64,000 bases of DNA from Mayfieldus sp963841445 (GTDB taxonomy: Bacteria > Actinomycetota > Thermoleophilia > Solirubrobacterales > 70-9), in NCBI GenBank assembly GCA_963841445.1, contig CAWJCP010000001.1, positions 1 through 64,000 on the forward strand, written 5' to 3'. The position numbers and the translations under genes were made by a program. Below, piece after piece: positions 26,345 through 37,228 of this stretch (positions are counted from its first letter, which is position 1; each line of letters starts with the position of its first letter). The notes beneath the pieces were generated by a model. It saw nothing but the letters and a program-made list of their open reading frames with translations. It was not told where the DNA came from and ran no database searches.

Positions 26345-27027
26345 GCGCCGACACCGAGCCCCTCGTGCGCTGCAGGGGCGCCGCGCGCACCTATGGCAGC
26401 GGCCCTTCCGCGGCGGTCGCGCTTCAGCCCACCGACAGCGAAATCTGGCATGGGGCGCGCGTCGCGCTGGTCGGGGAGTCGGGGTCGGGCAAGTCCACCC
26501 TGGTCCACCTGATGGCCGGTTTGGACAACCCTACGGTCGGCGAGGTCAGCTGGCCGGCAATCGGCGACCGAGCCGCGCTGCGTCCGGGCCCGGTCGCGAC
26601 CGTCTTTCAGGGCCCGAGCCTTCTGCCGCCCCTCAATGTGCTCGAAAACGTCGGGTTGCCACTCGCCCTTGGCGGCCGCCCGCCAGGCGAGGTTCGCGAG
26701 CGGGCCGCGGCGGCGCTGTCGAGACTCGGCTTGGCCGACCTCGGCCAGAAGCTTCCAGAAGAGATATCCGGCGGCCAGGCGCAACGGGTCGCCGTGGCAC
26801 GCGCTGTGGTCGGCGAACCGAGGCTGATCCTCGCCGACGAGCCGACTGGCCAATTGGACCATCAGATCGCCGCCGTGGTCGTCGACGAGCTGCTCGGCGC
26901 CGCCGACCGTTGTGGCGCTGCGCTGGTGGTCGCCACCCACGACGCCGAGATCGCCGATCGCCTCAGTGAGATATGGCGGCTGCGCAACGGCCGGCTGGAG
27001 AGGAGGGAGCAGGCATGGTCGCACTGA
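26341..27027 (+). CDS. ABC transporter ATPase (second of a tandem pair)
   Basis: This is a 228-residue ATPase distinct from its neighbour. Walker A is GESGSGKST, the signature is EEISGGQAQRVAVARAVVGE, Walker B is LILADEPTGQLD and the H-loop is ATHDAEIAD. It is intact and catalytically complete. Two different ATPases beside a single fused permease suggest a heterodimeric nucleotide-binding pair, as in some peptide or lipid export systems. Confidence 0.93.
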   Translation: MSADTEPLVRCRGAARTYGSGPSAAVALQPTDSEIWHGARVALVGESGSGKSTLVHLMAGLDNPTVGEVSWPAIGDRAALRPGPVATVFQGPSLLPPLNVLENVGLPLALGGRPPGEVRERAAAALSRLGLADLGQKLPEEISGGQAQRVAVARAVVGEPRLILADEPTGQLDHQIAAVVVDELLGAADRCGAALVVATHDAEIADRLSEIWRLRNGRLERREQAWSH

Positions 27028-29674
27028 CCTGGATCCGCGGGCTTCTCACCTACCGGAAGGGCAGGTTGCTTTCGACCGCGGCGGGAGTCGCAGTGGGCGT
27101 GGCGTTGATCGCATCGATCGGGACGTTCCTCTCCGCGACAACTTCAAAGATGACCCAGCGGGCGATCACCCGAGTACCGGTCGACTGGCAGGTGGAAGGT
27201 CAAGGCACGGCTGGACCGGCTCGTCTGCTCGCCCAGGTGAACAGGTATCCGGGCGTCAGAGAGGCGCTGCCTGTCGGCTTCGCCGAGACGACCGGGCTCA
27301 GCGCGGCGACCGGACGGACGGTGCAGAGCACCGGGCCCGGCCGGGTGCTCGGCCTGCCGCCCGGCTACCGAGCCGCCTTTCCCGGCATGATCCGCACTCT
27401 TTCCGGGCGTGGCAGCGGCGTACTGCTCGCCCAGCAGACCGCCTCGAACCTGCACGCGAAGCCCGGCCCGCGCGTGAAGATCGGCCGCCCCGGACTGCCC
27501 CCGGCCGCGGTGCGGGTGGACGGAGTCGTAGACCTGCCCGCTGCCGACTCGTTGTTCCAGCGTGTGGGAGCCCCGGTCGGCGCCCAGCCGCAGGCTCCTC
27601 CCGACAACGTGGTTCTCCTCCCCAGCCGAGTTTTCTCCCGGGTCGAGGGCCCGCTGGCAAAGGCGGGGTCGGTACGCACCCAGATCCATGTAAAGCTCTC
27701 TCATTCACTGCCCGGCAGCCCGAGTGCGGCGTTCAACCAGGTGAGCGGCCAGGCCCGCAACCTGGAGACCCGGCTGGCAGGAACGGGGTTGGTCGGAGAC
27801 AACCTCGGCTCGGCACTTGACCAGGCCCGCTCGGACGCGCTCTACGCACAGATCCTCTTTCTCTTCCTGGGCCTGCCCGGGGCGGTCATCGCCGGCCTGG
27901 TGACCGCGATGATCGCCTCCGCCGGCGCCGATCGTCGCCGCCGCGAGGCGGCCCTGCTTCAAACCCGCGGCGCCTCGACGCGGGCTTTGGTGAGGGTGGC
28001 GCTCGGTGAGACAACCCTCGCCGCCTTGCTGGGAATCGCCACCGGCCTCGGCGCCGCCCTGCTGATTGGACAGGTTGCATTCAGCACCGCGAGCTTCGGC
28101 GCCGGGGCGGCGGCTGCCGCTTTTTGGGCCGGCGGGCGGCCCTGGCCGGCTTCGCGATCGCCGCGGCCGCGATCGCCCTGCCCGCCTGGCGAGAGGCTCG
28201 CGCGCTGACGGTCGCCGGCCAGCGGCGCGAGGTCGGCCGCACGACCCGGGCGCCCTGGTGGGCGCGCTACGGGCTCGACTTCGCCGCCCTGGCAATCGGC
28301 GGGCTGGTGTACTGGCAGGCCTCGCAAAACGGCTATCAGCTCGTCCTCGCCCCCGAGGGCGTGCCCCAGGTCTCGGTCAATTGGTATGCCCTGCTTGCCC
28401 CGGCGTTCATCTGGATCGGCGCCGGGCTGCTCGCATTTCGCCTCGCCGACATGGCCCTCGCCCGCGGCCGTGGCCCGCTCAGTCGGCTCGTGCGGCCGCT
28501 GGCGGGCGAGCTCTCACCTACCGTGGCCGCATCAATGGGGCGGCAGCGCCGACTGCTCGCCCGCACGGTCACCCTGGTGGCATTGACCGCCGCCTTTGCC
28601 GCCTCCACTGCGGTCTTCAACTCGACCTATCGGGCGCAGGCGGAGGTCGATGCCAGGCTCTCAACGGCGCCGACGTCACCGTGACCGAGTCTCCCGGAGC
28701 CAACGTCGGCCCGGGTCAGTCCGCGCGTTTCGCCGCGGTGCCGGGGGTGAAGAGCGTCGAGCCGCTGCAGCATAGATTCGCCTATATCGGAGCCGACCTC
28801 CAGGACCTCTATGGCGTTCGCCCGCAGACGATCGGCTCGGCAGGCCAGCTTCAGAACTCCTGGTTCGAGGGCGGCAGCGCCTCGCAGTTGATGGATACGC
28901 TGGCCCGCCAGCCCAGCAGCATCCTGGTCAGCGCCGAGACGGTAAAGGACTATCAGCTTCAACCCGGCAACCTTCTGCGCTTGCGGTTGCAGAACAGCAG
29001 CAGCAAGCGCTTCATGACCGTGCCATTTCACTACGTCGGGGTGGCGAAGGAGTTCCCAACCGCGCCCAAGGACTCCTTCTTCGTCGCCAACGCCGGTTAC
29101 GTCGCCAGCCAGACCGGCAGCAACGCGGTCGGCAGCTTCCTGATCCAGACCGATGGCACCAGTCCTGCGACCGTCGCTCAACGCGTCAGCGGCGTGGTCG
29201 GAACAGGCGCCCAGGTGACCGACATCGTCAACCAGCGCAAGATCGTCGGCTCCAACCTGACCGCCGTCTCGCTCTCCGGCCTGACCAAGGTCGAGCTGGG
29301 ATTCGCGCTGGCCCTGGCGGCTGCGGCAAGCGGCCTCGCCCTCGCCCTGAGCTTCGCCGAGCGGCGTCGGACCTTTGCAATCGCCAGCGCGCTCGGTGCC
29401 AAGGCTCGCCAGCTCGGCGGATTCGTGTGGAGCGAGTCGGCCTTCGTCACCGGCTTGGGGCTGATCCTCGGGTCGGCGATGGCGGTGGGGATCTCGGTCA
29501 TGCTGGTCAAAGTCCTGACCGGGGTATTCGACCCCCCACCCGACGTCCTGTCCGTGCCCTGGGGCTATCTCGCCGGCCTGCTGGCGCTGGTACTGGCCGC
29601 GGTCGCGGCAGCCGGCGCGGCCTGCCCTGCGTGCCCTTCGCCGGCCCGCGATCGAGGAGCTGCGTGACCTCTAG
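27015..29674 (+). pseudogene. FtsX/MacB-type ABC permease, three frameshifts
   Basis: The start is MVALTWIRGLLTYRKGRLLS with TM1 (VAVGVALIASIGTFLSATTS). The first extracytoplasmic domain and a FtsX core (DRRRREAALLQTRGASTRAL) follow. Frames shift near 28130, 28665 and 29640. The second half shows RQRRLLARTVTLVALTAAFA, a second loop and a second FtsX core (SFAERRRTFAIASALGAKAR). The gene ends RPAIEELRDL. The intact protein would have about 880 residues and 8-10 helices, a fused two-half permease. It overlaps the upstream ATPase gene. Confidence 0.85.
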
Positions 29675-30601
29675 GGCAAGGCGCCCTCTGGCCGCGCTCG
29701 GCGTGATCCTGGCGACAGTGGGCGTCGGCCTCTCGTGCGGAGGAGGAGGCTCTTCACCCCGACCGGTTGGCGGCGAATCCAGTGGGCGATTCCCCGATCC
29801 GGCGCGGGTGGCCGTTTATGTGCTCGAGAACAGAAGCTATGGCCAGGTGATCGGCCACCCCGATGCGCCGTACCTGAACAGCCTGGCGCGCCGCTACGCG
29901 CTCGCGACCCGCTACTACGCAATCGCCCATCCGTCCTTGCCCAACTACATAGCCCTCACCGGCGGCTCGGTCGGCGAGGTCGGTGGCAACTGCAGCGGCT
30001 GCGACACACCGGCGCCCAACCTCGTCGGACAGCTCGATGCCGCCGGTCTGTCCTGGAGGGCCTACTTCGAGGAGTTGGGCTCGAGCCGCCGCCCCGGGCC
30101 AACCACGTCGGCCTACAACCCGCATTACAACCCGTTCGTCTACTACGAGGCGGTACGGGGAACCGCGCGCGACCGCTCGCGAGTCGTCGGCTTCGATGGC
30201 CTGCGCAATGACCTGGCCGGCGGGCGGATGCCCGCTTTCACCTGGATCGCGCCCGGCGTTCGTCACGACGGCCACAACAGCTCGCTGCGCGAGGCGGACC
30301 GCTACGCTTCGGTCTCCTGCCCCAGGTGTTTCGGGCGTTGGGGCCGAATGGCATCCTCTACGTGACCTGGGACGAGGCAAGAAGCAGCGACACTGCCGGG
30401 GTTGGCGGAGCGCCGGGCGGCGGGCATGTGGCGCTGATCGCCACTGGAGGGGCTGCTCGGCGAGGCGCCACCGACGCGGTTCCCGCAAATCACTATGCGC
30501 TGCTGCGGTCGATCGAGGTGGGCTTCGGCTTGCCGGCGCTGGGAAGCGCGGGATCGCCCTCGACGCCGCTGCTGACCGGTCTGCTGAAGCCGAAAGGGTA
30601 G
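29664..30601 (+). pseudogene. secreted phosphoesterase, one frameshift (paralogue 1)
   Basis: A GTG at 29664 starts a lipoprotein-type signal (LAALGVILATVGVGLSCGGG). The catalytic-type domain reads VAVYVLENRSYGQVIGHPDA, ATRYYAIAHPSLPNYIALTG and APGVRHDGHNSSLREADR. After a shift near 30320 it continues MFRALGPNGILYVTWDEARS and GAPGGGHVALIATG. The ENRSYG and HPSLPNY motifs match the alkaline-phosphatase-superfamily phosphoesterases (phospholipase C/acid phosphatase type). Paralogues lie at 35271 and 52752. It overlaps the permease end. Confidence 0.8.
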
Positions 30602-30664
30602 GAGCCGTGCCTGACTCGACGGCGCCGCAAGGGAATCCGGCCGCAGGGCGGGCTGGCTCCAGCT

Positions 30665-31136
30665 GTGAATGGCCGTGCCCGGGCGGATCGCAGGCCACGA
30701 CCCTGGCCGATCCGGCTGCTGCTGGCCACACGGAGCGGGCTCGCTACTTGATTCCCGGCGCCGCCATCGTCGTCCTGCTCGCGGGAGGCGGATTTGCGGC
30801 CCTCGAGACCGACACGGTCGAGTCCTATTGGGAAGGATCTGGTGGGCCCTTTCCCTGATGACCACGGTGGGCTTCGCCAACGGCACGCCACATACGGTGC
30901 TCGGAAAGGCGTTGTCGAGCGTGATCATGGTCATGGGGTTCCTTCTCGTGGCGCTCACCGCTGCGGCCTTCGCGTCGCTGTTCGTTCGCGAGGACGAAGC
31001 GCCCGAAGAGCTTCGGGAGCACCTGTTCGAGGAGAAGGCCCTCGCCGAACTGCGCCAGCTCAACTCTCGCCTCGAGTCGATCGAGGCGAGAGTGGAGCCC
31101 GCACGACTGATCGCAGCTAATTTTCGTCTCACCTGA
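30665..31136 (+). pseudogene. two-TM potassium-channel-like protein, frameshifted
   Basis: Joining frames gives RRPRPWPIRLLLATRSGLAT, LIPGAAIVVLLAGGGFAALE (TM1), a pore helix WWALSLM and a filter reading TTVGFANGTP. TM2 is SVIMVMGFLLVALTAAAFAS, and the end is an acidic/helical tail with ELRQLNSRLESIEARVEP. The layout is that of a two-TM K+ channel subunit, but the filter is TVGFAN rather than TVGYGD. Shifts lie near 30752 and 30838. The exact start is uncertain. Confidence 0.65.
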
Positions 31137-31167
31137 GCGAAGTACGGTCCCGCTGCACCTCAAGCCG

Positions 31168-32570
31168 ATGACTCGTTTGCCGATCCGATTGCGGGGTAAC
31201 TCTTGCCTTCGCCATCGTGATGGCCCTAGTCCTGGCGGCGATGGGGTTGGCTCTCTACCTCCAGTTCCGCGCCGACCTGGATCGCACTGTCGATCAAGGC
31301 CTGCGCTCGCGTGCAGACCGACGTGACGGCGCTGATCAAGCAGGCCGACTCGGGCCTGAACGAGGCGGGGGCGCACCCCCCTCACCGAGCAGAGCGAAGG
31401 GTTCGCGCAGATCCTCGACAGACGAGGTCGGGTGGTCGATTCGACACCGCTTGTTCGCCATCGCGCCCTGCTTGACCGGGCTCAGCTGTCCAGGGGCCTC
31501 GCAGGGTCCTTCTCGGTGGATCGCGAGGCACTTGGCGGCGTCGACCAGTCCTCGCGGCTGTTGGTCACGCCGGTTCACGCCCAGGGCCAAAACCTGGTCG
31601 TTATCGTGGGCAGCTCGCTGGAGAGCCGCAACCGGCTCTTGCGAACCTCAGGCAACTACTGTCGATCGGGGCCCCGCTGGCGCTGCTCTTGGCCTGTCTC
31701 GCGGGTTATGGAGTTGCCACCGGTGTCCTGCGCCCGGTGGGGGCGATGCGCCGCCAGGCGGTCGAGATCTCTGCCTCCGCTCCCGGTCGGCGCCTTCCCA
31801 TCGCACCCAGCGGTGACGAGATGGCGCGGCTGGGAAACACCCTCAACGACATGCTGGGGCGCCTCGAGGATGCATTCCAACGCGAGCGGACCTTTGTCTC
31901 AGACGCCAGCCACGAGCTGCGGACCCCGCTCGCGATCCTCAACACCGAGCTCGATCTCGCCCTACGGCGCCGCCGCAGCGCGGATGAGCTGGAGCGGGCG
32001 ATCCGGTCGGCGGCCGAGGAGACCAGCCGTCTCACCCAGCTGGCGGAGGATCTACTTGTCATGGCTCGCTCCGATCAAGGCCGCCTTCCGATCCGGCGCA
32101 GCGAGACCGACATTGAAAAGCTCCTACAGGGAGTGAAGGAGCGGTATGCGGGGCGCGCCGCGGCGCAAGGGCGGTCGATCAGTATCAGAGGCCGGCGATG
32201 CCGCTGACGACCCTCGCAGATCGGTTGCGCCTCGAGCAGGCTCTGTCCAACCTGATGGAAAACACGCTGCGCCATGGTCAGGGCTGGAATCGCCTTGTAT
32301 TCGCGGCGAAACGGCGAACGGGTCGAGATCCACGTAGCCGACGAAGGCGAGGGGTTTCCACCGGACTTCATCGCTAGCGCCTTTGAGCGCTTCACACGGG
32401 GTGACCCCGGCCGTGCGCGTGGCGGAAGCGGGCTCGGTTTGGCGATTGTCGCGGCGATCGCCGGGGCCCACGATGGCAGCGTCCACGCCGTAAACCGGGA
32501 AGGCGGTGGCGCGGATGTGCGGGTCGAGCTGCCGTTCTCATCCCCGTCTAGCCGGCTCACCGCTGCTTAA
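31168..32570 (+). pseudogene. sensor histidine kinase, several frameshifts
   Basis: Fragments in order are MTRLPIRLR, TM1 (MMALVLAAMGLALYLQFRAD), a sensor piece (DRRGRVVDSTPLVRHRALLD) and TM2 (APLALLLACLAGYGVATGVL). HAMP, H-box SDASHELRTPLAILNTELDL, N-box EQALSNLMENTLRHG, DEGEGFP and GGSGLGLAIVAAIAGAHDGS follow. At least five one-base shifts separate them. Its likely partner regulator is at 33129, after a small secreted-protein gene. Confidence 0.8.
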
Positions 32571-32584
32571 TTGGCCCTGTCTAG

Positions 32585-32612
32585 GTTCGTTGGGTTTGAC
32601 CCATCAACGAAC
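32585..32612 (+). promoter_or_regulatory. inverted repeat before a small secreted-protein gene
   Basis: GTTCGTTG and CAACGAAC form an 8-bp perfect inverted repeat. Inside it GGGT and ACCC pair around a TTG loop, leaving a 2-nt bulge. It ends a few bases before the GAGAGGAA ribosome-binding site of the gene at 32625. It could be an operator for the flanking two-component system or an RNA hairpin affecting translation. Confidence 0.45.
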
Positions 32613-32624
32613 GAGAGGAATGCC

Positions 32625-33014
32625 ATGTACAAGCGCATGAAGAAGGGAGCGGCGGCGATCGCCGCCCTGGCAGCACTGGCCGTCGGTGGTGCCGCGCTCG
32701 CCGGAGCAGCCCAGAGTCACAACCCGGCGCCTCAGACCAGGAGCGCGGCGCCAAAGCAGGCGCAATCGGCGCAGACGGCGACGCCAAAGCAGTCGCAGCC
32801 GGCCGAGAGCGGCAAGGGCCCGGACACCGACAGCGTCAAGTCCGGCGACCAGTCCACACCGGACACCGGATCCGAGGCGGCTGGAAGCGAGTCGGCCTCC
32901 GAGGTCAGTGGAAGTGAGTAACTTCCGAGGTCCCAGGCAATGACGGGCCCGGCGGTCATGCCGACGAGCCCGGCAACCCCAACGCCGACCATCAGTTCCA
33001 GGGCCAGGAGTAGG
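32625..33014 (+). pseudogene. small secreted low-complexity protein, one frameshift
   Basis: The ATG at 32625 has a strong GAGAGGAA site. A signal-like helix (MKKGAAAIAALAALAVGGAA) leads into a Gln/Ala/Pro/Ser-rich, then Asp/Glu/Ser-rich segment. The frame stops at 32921, but the next frame continues as EVPGNDGPGGHADEPGNPNA then DHQFQGQE and a stop at 33014, a composition expected of the true C-terminus. A shift near 32905-32930 is therefore likely. It lies between kinase and regulator genes and may be their target or accessory. The function is unknown. Confidence 0.6.
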
Positions 33015-33128
33015 CACTGACCGTCTCTCAGCTCCCCATAGAGACGCACGAAAGGCGGCACCGAGACGACGACCAACGGTCGCCGTCTCTAATCGTGCTC
33101 TCATCTTGGGCTGGGACGATCCGATGCC

Positions 33129-33814
33129 ATGCGAGTCCTGATCGTCGAGGACGAGGTGAAGATGGCAAGCCTGATCCGCCGCGGGTTGCGCGAAGAGGGG
33201 CTCGCGGCAGACGTCGCCACCAAGGGCGAGGACGCGCTGTGGATGGTGGGGGCAACCGAGTACGAGGCGATCGTTCTCGACGTGATGCTGCCCGGGATCG
33301 ACGGCTTTGAGACATGCCGCCGGCTGCGGTCGGGAGGGCTCTGGGCCCCGATCATCATGCTGACCGCCCGCGATGCGGTCGAGGATCGGGTCGCCGGCCT
33401 TGACGGCGGTGCAGACGACTATCTGATCAAGCCGTTCACGCTCACCGAACTGCTTGCCCAGCATCCTGCGCTCTAACCCGCCGTGGCCGCATCGAGAAAC
33501 CGGCCGGGTGCTGGAGCTTGGCGATCTCCATCTTGCCCCCGTCGACCCACCGCGTCTGGCGCGGAGAGACCGACATCAGCCTCTCCGCGAAGGAGTTCGC
33601 AATGTTGGAGACCTTCATGCGTCGGCCAGGCGAGGTCTTCGAGCCGCTTCCGACTCCTTGAGCAAGCCTGGGACTACGAATACGAGAACCGTTCAAACGT
33701 CGTCGACGTCTACATCAGCTACCTGCGCGAGAAGATCGATCGACCTTTTGGCGTCGAGAGCATCGAGACGATCCGGGGGGCCGGTTACAGGATCAGGGCC
33801 GACGGCGGCATTAA
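33129..33814 (+). pseudogene. OmpR-family response regulator, frameshifted
   Basis: The receiver reads MRVLIVEDEVKMASLIRRGL, then IVLDVMLPGIDGFETCRRLR and GGADDYLIKPFTLTELLA, with Asp and Lys intact. Near 33460 the frame breaks. The winged-helix domain is recovered in other frames: ISLSAKEFAMLETFMRRPGE, VVDVYISYLREKIDRPFG and ETIRGAGYRIRADGG. It pairs with the kinase at 31168. The end is inferred from a TAA reachable after one more shift. Confidence 0.8.
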
Positions 33815-33848
33815 ACGGCCAGCCCTACCACTGGACACGGTCGCAGCC

Positions 33849-35153
33849 CTACAACGGGACACGGTTCATGAGTTGAAACGCGGTCAGGGCGAGGGCGGCA
33901 GAGGTCAGCTTGCGGTCGCGGGAGATCGCCGCCAGCGGCAACACCCAGATGACGTAGCCCAGGAGCCCTCACGTGGTGGCGAGCAGGGCGCCGAGCATCG
34001 CCCAGCCAGCGGCTACCACCCAGTCCGCGCCCCGCGCGGTCCAGGTCAGCAGGCCGGCAAGTCCGGCGCCGAAGCCGGCAATCGCAAGGGCGCTCACAGT
34101 TCCGCGGTCGACCCCCGCGAGGCGGGAGAGCGTGGCGGGGAGGCTGTAGCGGGCGGCCACCGGACTGATCGTGCGCCGCTAGACCGAGCGATGCGAGAAC
34201 CTGCGAGCCGAAGACACCGGCCACCACCCCGCCGATCGCCAGCGTTGTCAGGGCGACCCCGACCACCAGCCGGGGGCGGTTGACAGCCCCGATCAAGGCA
34301 AATGGGGCGACGAGCGCCGCCGAGACCTTCATGGCGGCTGCGCCCGCCATTGCCGCCCCGCTCACGAGGCTCCGCTCGCGCAGCGCCGCCGCCACGCCGA
34401 GCATCATCAGCAGCGTCATCAATGCGTCGTTGTGGGCGCCGCCGACGACGTGCACGTAGACGAGCGGGTTCAGCCCCACGAAGACCGCTGCCCTCCTCGG
34501 ATCGAGGCCCCGGAGGCTGGCCAGCCGGGCGACCAGCAACACGAGTGCCATGACCGCAATACCTGCAGCTCCCTTTCAGCGTCCAGAGCGCAAACGGGAC
34601 GCTCAGCAGGGCGAGCGGGTAGGTCAGCAGGGTGAACAGCGGTCCGTCGACGCTTGCCGTATGCGGCCAGCCGACGTAGGCGAAGACAGGGTCAGACGGC
34701 GCCGCCGCAGGCGTTGCCGCATATGGGTCGAGTCCGTGGACCACTCCAAGGCGGGCGTATGCGATGTGGCCCCGAAGGCATCCCTGGGAGAGAAGGGGCG
34801 GAGCCAGCGTAAAGGCGACCGTCACGCCGGCGATCAGAGCCCAGGACAGCCTGGCCGGCAGCGAGGCGGCCGTCCAGAGCAGGATCAGGTAACCAGCGAA
34901 GGCCAGGAAGAGAAAACGGAAGTAGCTTTCGCCGTCAAAGCCGCTCCCGTAGAGCCCTTGAAGCCAGGATGGGGCTGTGCCGAGCTGACCGGATCGGTGG
35001 CCGACTCCGGCGGACGACGGGATGGGGGATCGAGATGATGAGGGCGGCGATGGCCAGCCCGGCACCCAGCCGCCGCAGCCCGATGACGGGAAGCGGTAGC
35101 CAGCGGAGGCCCGGCACGCCACGCCGCAGGACCTGGGATGGCGTTGCGGCCAC
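33849..35153 (-). pseudogene. GT87-like membrane glycosyltransferase, frameshifted
   Basis: Frames join to a polytopic membrane protein of about 435 residues. It starts MAATPSQVLRRGVPGLRWLP, then YFRFLFLAFAGYLILLWTAA, LDPYAATPAAAPSDPVFAYV and NPLVYVHVVGGAHNDALMTL. It ends WVLPLAAISRDRKLTSAALA. The loop with PxxFxYVGWPHT and the GAHNDAL motif resembles polyprenol-phosphate-mannose-dependent mannosyltransferases of actinobacterial lipoglycan synthesis. At least three shifts occur. It is convergent with the regulator at 33129 and divergent from the phosphoesterase. Confidence 0.7.
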
Positions 35154-35270
35154 TTGCCCATCGTCGGTGCCTCGTCTTGAAGAGAGGATGAAAGCTGGCC
35201 GTGAGGTTGCTTAGGTTTGCTTAAGGCTGCCCTCATCGCGGTCTCATCAGGCTCCGTCAAGTTGCAGGGC

Positions 35271-36258
35271 ATGAAGCGGGTGCGCAAGGCCAAGCGGACA
35301 CTGGCCGGCGCCGTCATTGTTGGCGCCTCGGTCGTGATGGCCTTGCTTGCAATAAAGCGTTCGCCGAGGGCGACGAGCCGGAGGCCCCGGCGTCCGCAGC
35401 GTCGGCCACCTTTCCCGTGGGGCCCTCCGAGGTGACCGCGACACGTCACTCGCGCGTCGCGGTGATCGTGATGGAGAACAAGGAGTACGGCCAGGTGATC
35501 GGAAGCCCGGCCGCTCCCTACCTCAACTCGCTGGCGCGCCGTTATGGGCTGGCAACCCGCTTCTTCGCAGTGACCCACCCCTCGCTGCCCAACTACCTGG
35601 CGCTCACGACCGGCTCCGCCGAGGGCCTTCACACCGACTGCACCGACTGCACCTTCGCCGGGTCGAACCTGCTCACCCAGCTCAGCTCGGCGGGGTTCTC
35701 CTGGAAGACCTACGTCGCCGGGGTCCCGGGGAGCTGCTACCGCGGCGCTCGCGCCAGCAACTACGTCAAGCCGCTCAACCCGTTCGTCTACCTGCAGCGG
35801 TTAACGCGCGACCCGGCGCTCTGCTCGAGCATCGTTCCTATCGATCGCCTCACCGGCGATCTGCAAGCCGGGAGTCTCCCCGACCTGTCCTGGATCACGC
35901 TCGGCCTCTGCCAGGACACCCACCACTGCGGCGTCTCCACCGGCGATCGCTATCTCTCCCAGCTGGTCCCGCCGCTGCTGCGCGGGCTCGGTCCGCACGG
36001 AGCGTTGTTCATCCTCTGGGACGAGGGAACCTCCAAGCGGGGCTGCTGCGGGAAGCCGGGAGGTGGGCACGTGCCTGCAATCGTGGTTGGGCCGGACGTC
36101 CGTCGGGGTGCCCGCGTCACCACCCCGATGAACCAGTACGCCGCCCTGCGGGGGCTCGAGTCCGGCCTTTCGGGGTGCGACCGCTCGGACACGCCCGTGC
36201 GACCGGCCCGAATCCCTGGCGGCAAGCGTTCACCCGGGCGCTGAAGCTGAAGCCGTAA
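35271..36258 (+). pseudogene. secreted phosphoesterase, two frameshifts (paralogue 2)
   Basis: The ATG at 35271 starts a basic N-region and hydrophobic helix (TLAGAVIVGASVVMALLA). The frame shifts near 35350 and continues PEAPASAASATFPVGPSEVT. The catalytic-type domain is intact: VAVIVMENKEYGQVIGSPAA, TRFFAVTHPSLPNYLALTTG, SWITLGLCQDTHHCGVSTGD and GALFILWDEGTSKRGCCG. Several Cys pairs suggest disulfides. After a second shift near 36170 the end reads TGPNPWRQAFTRALKLKP. It is closely similar to paralogue 1 at 29664. Confidence 0.82.
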
Positions 36259-36305
36259 AGGGCTTCTCATCGGAGGTTCATCTTCGATCCGGAGACTTGC
36301 CGCTC

Positions 36306-37226
36306 ATGCACGATCTGGGATTTGCGCCAACGCAGAAGCCCTTGCGCCGACGGATCCTGCCGACAGCCGCACCGCTGGCGGCATTGCTCTGCCTCAGCGT
36401 CGCGCTCGCGGCCTGCGGGTCGGGCAGCAAGGCCAGTCAGCCCAGCGGCACGGTCGCGTACTACGAAGCTGGACCCGGCGAACTTCGGCGATCCGGCTAG
36501 CGGGCGCAGCGCTTACCTTCCGCTGGTGCCCGGCATGCAATCGGTGCGCCAGGGCTCGACCCGGGTCGGCGGCCGCGCGGTCCCGCATCAGGTGACGACC
36601 ACCGATCACCGACGCCTACCGCACGATCGCCGGCGTGCGAACCGTGCTGATGCTCGACCACGAGGTCGACGGCGGCCAGGTCTCGCAGGATCTCGCTCGA
36701 CTACCTGGCCGAGGACAAGGCCGGCAACGTCTGGAACCTCGGCGGCTACACGCAGGAGTACGAGGGCGGGCGCTTCGTGTCCGCGATCGACCCCTGGCTG
36801 CACGGGGTGAACGGGGCGCAAGGCCGGGATCCTGGTGCAGGCACACCCGAAGGCCGCAGACGCCCGTCTATTAGATCTGCCCAACCGGACAAGGAGCAGG
36901 GCGACGTCGCCGAGGTGATCAAGGTCGGAACCAGACACTGCGTCCCGTTCGACTGCTTCAAGGACGTGCTGGTCGTGCGCGAGGGCAAGGCCTCGGCGCC
37001 GGACAACGAGTTCAAGTACTACGCGCGAAACGTCGGGCAGATCGACAACGTCTCCAAGGGGCGACAGCGTCCACAAGGACGTGGAGAAGATGATCAACCT
37101 GACCAAGCTGTTTTCGCAAGGCACTAGCCGAGGTCACCAAGGGAGGCGCTGCGCCTCGACCACAACGCGCCCAAAGCAGGCGCCGAAGGTCTTCGGCGGT
37201 CAGCCGTCTCCGCGAAAAGCGGCTAG
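36306..37226 (+). pseudogene. secreted lipoprotein of unknown function, many frameshifts
   Basis: The ATG at 36306 gives MHDLGFAPTQKPLRRRILPT, a hydrophobic helix and the lipobox VALAACGSGS. Then, across several shifts, come LDPANFGDPASGRSAYLPLV, GVRTVLMLDHEVDGGQVSQ, GNVWNLGGYTQEYEGGRFVS, VAEVIKVGTRHCVPFDCFKD and ASAPDNEFKYYARNVGQID. It is clearly a real conserved-looking gene, but I do not recognise an enzyme family. It lies just before an ABC ATPase, as the other lipoprotein does at 25018. Confidence 0.65.
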
Positions 37227-37228
37227 CC

